Shown here in pieces: positions 57,300 through 64,000 of a stretch of 64,000 bases of DNA (its first letter is position 1; each line of letters opens with the position of its first letter). This DNA comes from Pleodorina starrii (Eukaryota; Chlorophyta; Chlorophyceae; Chlamydomonadales; Volvocaceae), in the NCBI GenBank assembly GCA_030267565.1, contig BRXU01000053.1:186001-250000 (forward strand), given 5' to 3'. Both the position numbers and the translations under genes were made by a program. The notes under the pieces are model-generated. The model made no database searches. It saw nothing but the letters and a program-made list of their open reading frames with translations, and was not told the DNA's origin.

Positions 57300-59049
57300 G
57301 CACACATCTGCACACGCACACACACCCCTGCTCTCGGCCGCTGTTGCTGCCCGCAGGAGGATGCGGCCACAGCCGCGGCGGTTGCGGCCGCGGCGGTGGG
57401 CGCCGCCGGGCAGGGGGTAAGCCGTGCGCCAGTGCGGGGACTGGCGCCCTGTGTCTGTGGGGGGGAGAGGCCCGACCTACCCTCCAATGACTGCCGTGGC
57501 ACTGTCTTGGCGGCGCTGGGGCACACGGGCTCACACTCAGCGCTTCGGGCGTGTGTTTGTGCCACTGCCACTTGTCTCGCCGCCCCGGACACCGCCTTCC
57601 CTCCCTCGGGGTTCCCTCCTCCTCCTCCTCGTCCGCGTCGTGTCGTGTCGTGTAGCTGCTGCCGGCGGGGGGCAATCACGCTGCCGCTCTCGCCCGTCGT
57701 GACTCACGAGATCCACTGGTGTGGCGCACGTTGGGGAGGGAGCGTCAACGCATGTCTCATCCCATCGTTTACCCGCCGCCGCATGTCATGCCGCAAATCG
57801 TCTCTTAAGGGAGAGCTTGGAGCCCGCTGTACGAAACCGCTGTATCAATCAGCGACATATGCCGCACAGCCGCGAGGCTTCGCGCCCATTCGCGCGGCCC
57901 CGCGGCACTCCTCCGCCCGCCGGGCCCCCCCTACTGCCTTCCCAACGGTTGGCTGCCGCGACCGGCATCATCACCGCATTTCATACCCCGCGCATCTCCG
58001 CCCCCGATCCGCGGCCCCACAGCAATCAGCACGGGACGGCGGCGGCAGCGGCAGCGCCGGCGACGCAACTCCGACGGCGGCCGCGGCGGCGGCGGCTCCG
58101 CCGCCGCCGCTGCTGCCCATCTCCGAGGCCATGGCGGCGGCGGCGCCGCTGGCGGACGGCGCCACCGCCGCCGCCACCGCCACCAGTTTGGAGGCCGCAC
58201 TGCCGGCGGTCCGCAGGCAGCTTCGGGAGAACGCGCTGCGGTCGTTGCAGGTGGGCTGTAGCGCTGATACCCACAATGGGGGACGTGCGGACGCGAGGCG
58301 GGGTGAGGCGGGGTGAGGCGGGTCCGTCCAGAGCGCGGGCGTGCTGATGCGCCACGCGAGGCGTCGGCGTCGGTGTTGGGGCCCGTGTCAGTACCCTTGG
58401 TTGCCCCGCCCCGCCTTCCCCCCTGTGATTCACAGTCGCTGTCCCTTGCTGGGTCCCGGGCTGCCGCCCCGGTCACTTCGACCGGCGGTTCTCCCGCTCC
58501 TCTGCCCCCGCAACACCTCCACTTGAACAACCCCCGCCACGCCCACCCGCCACGCCCAACCACCCGCCACGCAAGCAACACCCGCCACGCCCGCAACACC
58601 CGCCACGCCACGCCCGCCACGCCCGCGCACTGCTGCAGGCTCTGCTTCCCGGCACTGTGCCCGAGGAGGCCGTGTCCGCGGCGGCGCTGCTGGCGGCCCA
58701 GAGCGCGGAGGTGGCCTGCCTGCAGCGCCTGGTGGCGCACGTGCCTGCTGCCGTACGGAGCCACATGGACGAGCAGGTCAAGCACGTGGTCCGGGAGGTG
58801 GTGCGGGAGGTGGAGCGCCGGGCGGCGGAGGCCAGGATACTGCTGATCATGCCGCAGCCGCAGCCGCAGCCGCAGGTGACGGCGGAGGTGGAGGCGGCGG
58901 AGGCGGAGGCGGGTGCCCTGGTCAGGGCTGCAGGGACTGCGATTGAGGCCGCCGCCGGGGCGATGGGAGAGAGGCAGCTGCGGGCCGCTGGTGGTGGTGG
59001 CGACGCGGGGTGTGAAGCTGCTCCGGTGGCGGCGGACGGCATCCTGTCG

Positions 59050-59081
<32 letters not shown>

Positions 59082-60249
59082 GGGTCCGACGGCCCCAGGC
59101 GAGGCCGCTACGGCTAGCGGAGCGGCAGCAGCGGCAGCGGCAGCGCCGCCAGCTGACGTCCCAGCGGTCGACCTGACTGGCGGCGCCGCCGCAGCGGGTG
59201 TGGCAGATGCGCCTGGGTCTGCACTGGCGGCGGCGGCGGCGGCCGCTGCGGAAGGTTGCGAGGCTGGGCGTGCGGAGAGCGAGGCAGGAAGTGGCGGTGT
59301 TGGGGTTGAAGATGCGTCAGATGCGGCGGTGGAGCGGGAGGCGGCGGAGGCGGGCCTCCGATTGAGCGATGCGTTGATGGATCTGGCTCGCCGCCGTACA
59401 GATCCGGCCTTGGACGAGGTCGTACAGTGCACTGTGCAGTGCGTCGGCCGGGCGGTGACGCTGCGGCCGCCGCCGCCGCCGCCGCTGCCCGCAGCGCCGA
59501 TCGACGGCGGCGGCGCGGCCGCCGCAGACTGGACCAAGAGCTCAGCCGCCGCCGCCGCGACGGCGGCGGCGCGGCGCCTTTACGACGCAATCCGCGACGG
59601 CGAGTTGGATGCCGCCAGCCTCGAGCGGCTGCTCGTCCGCTGTCTGCGCGCGGCGTGCGCGACGGCGACGGCGGGCGGCGCCGCCGCGGCGGCCTGGGGC
59701 GCCCGGCCGCCGCCGCAGGCGGCGGCTCCGGCGGCGAGTGCCGCCGCCGCCGCCGCCATCGCGGCGGCGGCGGCGGAGGCCGACAGCGGCGCCGCCGCGT
59801 TCGCGTTCCTCGCGGAGGTGTGTCTGGGGATGGTGCAGCGCAACGCCGACGACGCGGCCAGCTGGGCGGATGTGGTGTGGCGGCCGATGGACCCAGCCGC
59901 CGCCGCCGCGGCCGCAGCCCTGGAGCCATCCGCGCAATCGGACGACGACCCCGAATCGGAGGGGGAGGATGGCACCGGCGCCGCCGCCGCCGCTGCGGCC
60001 GCCGCCGCAGGCACCGACTCGGGCTCCTCCATCCTCCGGCACGAGGATGCGGGTACGGGTGCGGGTGCGACCGCATCCCCTCGCTGCCCCTCCCCCTCGC
60101 CCTCCCCCAGTTCCCTCCTGCCGCCCATGCTCGCCAACCTGTATCACCACCTGGCGGCCTACGCCCGCGATGTGGAGAGCTACCGACTGCTGCACGGACT
60201 GAGGCTGGCGCTGCAGCGAGTCACGCTGGGCCACCTCACACGACTGTGA
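47190..60249 (+). CDS. CDAN1: codanin-1-like protein, predicted regulator of the histone chaperone ASF1 (fourteen exons, 2208 aa)
   Basis: Exons: 47190-47471, 47847-49421, 49959-50361, 50497-50636, 50924-51205, 51664-51762, 52338-52850, 53365-54213, 54534-54582, 54936-55225, 55801-56046, 57357-57416, 58023-58250 and 58639-60249. All phases agree. Family signs: an N terminus MAATKVLRSLLLDELL like the animal MAAVLESLL start; RNPSKFQRLNQRM; YFPPPQRPYIFFLEATDS; SYLAYLS; PPLDVLHLLRVAEERGVLVH followed by VVPCVAQYLYI; and RDVVSYVTGVLAVNGAAAAL, which aligns with the codanin FVxxRVGSNCVKHI block. IKRIVPMP (residues 334-341) resembles the RRI-type ASF1-binding B-domain. Animal codanin-1 holds ASF1 and limits histone supply in S phase. 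The protein is nearly twice the human length because of Ala, Gln and Gly tracts. Exon 2 is taken from 47847 since that frame joins exon 1 and reads through to 49421. Confidence 0.75.
51216..51260 (+). repeat. (GGGGT)9 array next to a splice donor
   Basis: Nine perfect GGGGT units starting 10 bases after the GT donor of the codanin-like gene's intron 5 (51206). Four or more G4 runs on the coding strand make a G-quadruplex likely in the pre-mRNA. Confidence 0.9.
53327..53360 (+). repeat. dispersed intronic repeat family B, copy 2, abutting a 3' splice site
   Basis: GTTCACGGGCTCCGGCC then TTTACGTGGATAACCCC, immediately followed by TCAG and exon 8 of the codanin-like gene. The repeat therefore supplies the last part of the intron up to the acceptor. 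Confidence 0.75.
54865..54906 (-). repeat. dispersed repeat family A, copy 4
   Basis: On the minus strand CGCCGCAGCGGAGGGACGGC then GGTGGCGTTAGCGAACGGAC. It lies in intron 9 of the codanin-like gene, antisense, 30 bases before the exon 10 acceptor. Confidence 0.75.
56054..57076 (+). repeat. perfect (GGGA)~256 tetranucleotide array, 1023 bp
   Basis: Uninterrupted GGGA from 56054 to 57076 with no visible mismatch, beginning 7 bases after the GT donor at 56047-56048 of the codanin-like gene. The array occupies most of this 1.3-kb intron. The G-rich strand is the transcribed-sense strand. All frames through it are open (Gly-Arg-Glu-Gly or Pro-Ser-Leu-Pro repeats) and are not genes: exons 11 and 12 flank it with matching phase. 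Confidence 0.98.
57251..57318 (+). repeat. (CT)n-(CA)n compound microsatellite
   Basis: About sixteen CT units pass straight into CA units, 40 bases before the exon 12 acceptor of the codanin-like gene. It forms the pyrimidine-rich end of the same intron that starts with the GGGA array. Confidence 0.9.
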
Positions 60250-60650
60250 CCGGGTTCATGGTTCGTGTACCGTAGTTCGTTGCGAGTGAGAGACGCCGGC
60301 AAGCAAAGCCGAGCGCAGCGCAGCGCAGCAGTGACTGCCCAGGAGGAGGATGGTGGGGTGGTGGGGGAGGGGGTAGGCAGGAAGACGATGCCGCGATGAT
60401 GCGGAGGGACTCGAGGGGAGCCAGAACCGCGGATGGTAGGGGACGGCGGGGAGCGAGTGGAGTTTTAAGGGGGGTGGGGTAATGATAAGAGGGCCGAAGC
60501 GCAGTAGAGGTGAGTGGAGGTGAGCCGGGCGGACGACCCGAGCGATTTCACTTATTATTATCCGACACGTGTGCCGGCGATCGATGGGGGGCGCTCGGTA
60601 CCTGGCTGACCTGACCTGACCTGACCCGACTGCGGCCGCATCGCCGCCGG
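60250..60650. other. 3' flank of the codanin-like gene
   Basis: No gene seen. G-rich purine sequence with a diverged family A-like fragment (GATGCCGCGATGATGCGG at about 60388). No TGTAA signal was found near the stop codon. Confidence 0.4.
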
Positions 60651-60989
60651 ATCCAGACGGATCCAGACGGATCCAGACGGATCCAGACGGATCCAGACGG
60701 ATCCAGACGGATCCAGACGGGTCCAGACGGATCCAGACGGGTCCAGACGGATCCAGACGGGTCCAGACGGATCCAGACGGATCCAGACGGATCCAGACGG
60801 GTCCAGACGGGTCCAGACGGATCCAGACGGATCCAGACGGGTCCAGACGGATCCAGACGGATCCAGACGGGTCCAGACGGGTCCAGACGGATCCAGACGG
60901 GTCCAGACGGGTCCAGACGGATCCAGACGGATCCAGACGGGTCCAGACGGGTCCAGACGGATCCAGACGGGTCCAGACGGGTCCAGACG
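60651..60989. repeat. 34 copies of a 10-bp minisatellite with one binary variable position
   Basis: The unit is RTCCAGACGG, repeated in exact 10-base register with no indel. The only variation is A or G at the first position. The first seven units carry A (GGATCC context); after that A and G units are interleaved to the end. Minus-strand Leu-Asp-Pro-Ser-Gly frames through it are shadows. Confidence 0.97.
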
Positions 60990-62244
60990 GATGGATGGGG
61001 TGATGACGCGCGACTGTGCAAACACCCGCACGAGCGCCCTGACGTGCGCAATGCGACCAAGGGGGGTTGGAACTCACACGAATGTAGGGTGCAAGGAAAG
61101 GAAAGGCAGGGAGGTGCCGTCGAAGAGAACTGCGGCGGTGTTTGTTATTGGGGCGGCCAGGGCGAGCGAAGCGGAGCGTAGCGGGGGGAAAACGGAGGGG
61201 GAGGGGTTGCGGCCGGCGGGCGGTGGCGGTGGCGGCGAGCCCGCCAGGGCACATGGTGGCGGCGGTGATTCGCCCGAGGTGTGAGAGTTTTTTGAGGGGT
61301 GGCACATTGCGCTGTAGGTAGGGGTGGTTTGGTTAACGTCTGGTGGACCCGTGGGGGTGGTTGACTAAGGCGTGGCTCGGCCGGTGATTTGGGCGGCGGC
61401 AACTGCGCAACTGTCTTTCCCCAACTGTGTTGCTTGCCGAATGTACGGCCCCTTGGTTTGGCTTTGTTTCGGCTTTTGGCTCTGGGATTGACCTGAGGGA
61501 TGGCCGGGAGGGTGTGCGGACGGCACTGCTGCTCATTTGTTTCTCGTGGGGAGGAGGTGCGGGAGAGAGGCCGCCGCGCTGCTACGCTTGGCAAAGAACC
61601 CGGCTGGGCTGGGCTGGGCTCGGTTACGGTGCCGTGGCGGCATGCGTGAGGGTCGACCGTAGACTTGCTGTGTGAGCAGAGCGGGTCGGGTCCTGCGTTA
61701 GGTGCAGCGTAGGTAGGAGAGAGGGTGCGAGGTAGGGGGAGGGGAAGCAAGGAGCGGGGAAAGCACGGCGGCGGCTGGTCTCGAACCGGAGAGGTGAGAG
61801 GTGAGGGGAGGGGAGGAGCAATCCAGCACCGATAGGCTTTTCGGTTACCGTATCTGGGGGCGGCTGCCGCCTATGCTGACCGCACCGCTGACCGCATGTA
61901 GGAACCGAGAGGGAGCGGGGAGGGAGGGAGGGAGGGAGGGAGGGAGGGAGGGGGCAAGCAGTCTTGGCAGACCCGCAATGGAGAGGGAGGGCCGGCTGGT
62001 GTGTGTGCCGCGTTCGCCCACTCCAGCAGTGGGCTACCGGCCGGCAGTGCGCTCTCATTCCATCGCTTGCGCTCGCTCGCTTCTGCACGTGTACCCCTTG
62101 GGGTCGCGCCGCGACCCCCTGTCTTCCAGAGTTGGGCCCGGGGGCACTGCGCCGCTGCCAGGCAGGTCCCCCCGCGAGCTCAAAAAGAATTTACACCTGT
62201 CGTAAATCCGTACTGCACGTGCCGTACCGCATCAGCGCAGCCAG
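60990..62244. other. intergenic, no gene seen
   Basis: Purine-rich and GGCT-repeat sequence with a short (GGGA)n block at about 61919-61952. Long minus-strand frames (for example 61145-61750) are Pro/Ser-rich shadows without motifs. Confidence 0.35.
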
Positions 62245-62393
62245 TCAGTAGGCTGTGCTGCTGTCGCGAGGGGTCGGTCGGTCGGTCAGGCAAGGCGCCT
62301 CGGTGGGGGCAAACGTGGGGAGGGGAAACCCCTGCGCCGTCATGTCGTGTATCCAATCAGTGCATCCAATTTCTCTCGTCTCGTTGCCAAAAC
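62245..62393 (-). CDS. possible terminal exon of the right-end minus-strand gene
   Basis: After a TTTTGCAG acceptor-like sequence the minus strand encodes FGNETREIGCTDW, then IHDMTAQGFPLP and on to a TGA at 62245, about 48 residues of ordered-looking sequence. I could not connect it to the exon at 63132-63650 by a donor of matching phase, so its membership is a guess based on strand and distance. Confidence 0.3.
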
Positions 62394-63131
62394 TGCAAAA
62401 GGCGTCCGGCTCCGCACCGCCCCTCGCAGTTGGCTGCCTCTCGGGCTCCCCCTGGACCCCCTCCCACAGATACCCGCACCCACCCGCAAGTTTCAACTCT
62501 GCAATGCAGTCATACGCAGTGCAGTCATACACGTTCGTTGACCAACTGAGCAGCCGCTTCTGCCACTTTCCTCCCCCCCCTGGCCTTTTACCGCCCCCCC
62601 CCACACACACATCCTTGCCCCAAACTCCGGCGCTGCAGTTCAAAATCCTCAAACCAAATCCAATCCAACCACCGCCAAGACGCCGCCAAGACGCCCCCCT
62701 CCACGGGCCGCCGCCTCCAACAGACCAACACACGGCCGGGTGGGTATTGGCCAGGCGCTCCCGTTCCCCCAGGCGCGCCTGGCCCGGGGCGAGTGGGCGA
62801 CCGCACCCCAAGGGTACTGCCCCAGGCCCTGGCCGGCACACATACACCCACCGTGGAGAGGGTGGGGGCGGCATCCCGCGCTCCCCACATCCCCCCCCCC
62901 CCACCACACCGGTTGCGGCTGCCCACCACCTCCACCTCCCCCTCCGTCTCCTTCCCCGCCTTCTTCTGCTTCCACTATCCCTCTCCTCCCCTCTCTTCTC
63001 TCTACTCCCCTCCCCTCCCCTCCTCTACTCCCCTCCTCTCGACTCCCTCAACTCGCTGCAAGGGGAGCGCGCGCAGCCCGCATTCAGCGTTTCCACAACC
63101 CCCTCCCCCCTCATTGCCCAACCCGGGTTGT

Positions 63132-63650
63132 TCAACTCCGACGACTTTGTCCGTCGGTCCGCGTCCTCGTCAGACGTCCCCCCCCCGGAACCTCCGCCTC
63201 CGCCGCCTCCGCCGCCGCGTCCCCCCCTGAAGAGGTCGATGCGATGTGGAGGCCGTGTTCGTGTTCCTGTTCCTCCCCAGATGCCGCCAGTCGCCGACCG
63301 GCCGCCTGGTCTGATGGGGGCAGCGGCGACGGCGGCGGCAGCGACGGCGGCGGCGGCGACGGAGTCGGCTCCGGCGGCTGAGGCGCCGGCGGCGAAGGCA
63401 CCGGCGGCGGCGCGGGGGGCGAGGGCGGCCTTGGCGGCGGCGCCGGCGGCGAAGGCGGCGCGGGCGGCGGCGCGGGCGGTGTGGGCGGCGGCGCGGGCGG
63501 CGCCGGCGGCGGTGAAGGGGGCGCGGGCGGCGGAGACGGCCCAGGCCTGTCGTACTGCGTCAGGCCGCCCTCAAAGTCGACGTACTGGCTCTGTGCGTCG
63601 CTGCTGACGGCGCCCCAGCTGCTGGCCACGTTTTCGTACACGTAGTTTTT
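63132..63650 (-). CDS. Ser-Pro-rich (cell-wall-like) protein, one exon visible, partial
   Basis: A CCGCAG acceptor at 63651 opens a frame KNYVYENVASSWGAVSSDAQ followed by SQYVDFEGGLTQYDRPG. The frame then runs into a long (S/A)PPP(A/S) stretch of about 60 residues, an acidic EEQEHEHG patch and a Gly/Ala/Arg tail to a TGA at 63132. Alternating Ser-Pro and Ala-Pro blocks are typical of hydroxyproline-rich extracellular matrix proteins of volvocine algae, such as pherophorins and matrix proteases, in which they form a rod between globular domains. The globular part here is too short to identify. The exon may also end at an internal donor rather than at the TGA. Upstream exons lie beyond 64000. 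Confidence 0.5.
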   Translation of the reverse strand, partial: KNYVYENVASSWGAVSSDAQSQYVDFEGGLTQYDRPGPSPPPAPPSPPPAPPAPPPTPPAPPPAPPSPPAPPPRPPSPPAPPPVPSPPAPQPPEPTPSPPPPSLPPPSPLPPSDQAAGRRLAASGEEQEHEHGLHIASTSSGGDAAAEAAEAEVPGGGRLTRTRTDGQSRRS

Positions 63651-63855
63651 CTGCGGGAAGCGGATGCGGAGGCAAAAGAAGGGAGGGGGAGGAGAAGACG
63701 TTCAACGGGGCGAGTGAGTGACGGCCGGCGAGAGAGTGGGGTGACGTGCAGCCAGACATCCCCCCAGGGACCTTCCTCCCCACACACGGACCTCCTCCTC
63801 CTCCTCCTCCCCAGCGGTGCACCACCGCGTAGCGCCCCCCTCCCGCTGGGTTCTG

Positions 63856-63906
63856 GGGTCCGCTCCTCGCCAACGCCGTCTCCGTCCCTCCCTCCGCTGC
63901 GGTATC
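63856..63906 (-). repeat. dispersed repeat family A, copy 5
   Basis: On the minus strand GATACCGCAGCGGAGGGAGG, then GACGGAGACGGCGTTGGCGA and GGAGCGGACCC. It lies in the intron upstream of the exon at 63132-63650, in sense orientation. Confidence 0.75.
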
Positions 63907-64000
63907 TTTCTCTCTCTCGGCCCTCATCCCTTCCGTCAGCAGACCAGCCCAGCTCTGCCCCCCAATCGCCGCATGCGCGCGCCGCCCCCCCTCACTCCCG

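Noticed and set aside
55573..57420. Very long open frames through the GGGA array (Arg-Glu-Gly-Gly repeats on plus, Leu-Pro-Pro-Ser repeats on minus)
   Set aside because: A tetranucleotide repeat without stops is open in all frames. Phased exons on either side (55801-56046 and 57357-57416) show it is an intron.
58473..59537. Long minus-strand frame of about 350 codons, Ala/Ser/Thr rich
   Set aside because: It is the antisense shadow of Ala-rich exon 14 of the codanin-like gene.
60651..60989. CRISPR-like regular repeat
   Set aside because: There are no spacers: the 10-bp units abut directly, and the organism is a eukaryote.

Overview
The window is nuclear DNA of a eukaryote, most likely a volvocine-type green alga (Chlamydomonas/Volvox group). 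The signs are very high GC, genes broken into many short exons with GT..AG introns and GCAG-type acceptors, Ala/Gly/Gln-rich exon expansions, abundant purine and CA/GT microsatellites, an Aurora-like kinase of the type expanded in volvocine algae, and a LINE with a zinc-knuckle tail. There is no bacterial operon structure, no CRISPR array and no rRNA operon. The genes below were assembled by hand from splice signals and frame continuity. The order of exons is well supported; homology calls rest on remembered family motifs, not on a search.

Layout. 1-2.7 kb: 3' part of an unrecognised minus-strand gene. 3.1-6.35 kb: 5'-truncated LINE with an intact endonuclease/reverse transcriptase frame. 6.8-12.0 kb: ten-exon GHMP-family small-molecule kinase (422 aa). 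13.6-14.0 kb: intronless mitochondrial ribosomal protein mL41-like gene. 14-21.3 kb: mostly low-complexity sequence with no gene I can support. 21.3-30.9 kb: minus-strand twelve-exon Aurora-like Ser/Thr kinase (about 1093 aa) with a roughly 800-residue N-terminal extension. 30.9-41.2 kb: AT-richer accessory block with a 527-bp inverted-repeat element (14-bp TIRs, 5-bp target duplication), a pair of ~355-bp direct repeats, a pair of ~420-bp direct repeats, a 45-bp exact tandem duplication and decayed coding-like stretches. 41.2-46.8 kb: minus-strand six-exon gene whose C-terminal half resembles a conserved cyanobacterial/plastid membrane protein. 47.2-60.2 kb: divergent fourteen-exon gene for a 2208-aa codanin-1-like protein. 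60.6-61.0 kb: 10-bp minisatellite. 62.2-64.0 kb: end of a minus-strand gene with a Ser-Pro-rich, cell-wall-like segment that runs off the window.

The genes are housekeeping or regulatory and do not form one pathway: sugar-type kinase, mitoribosome, cilia/cell-cycle-type kinase, plastid-type membrane protein, and a histone-chaperone regulator. The most unusual material is non-coding. It comprises a perfect (GGGA)~256 tract beginning 7 bp after a splice donor, two short dispersed sequence families that recur inside introns or untranslated sequence of otherwise unrelated genes (one sits directly on a 3' splice site), and a repeated intron architecture with a G-rich 5' half and a C-rich 3' half.
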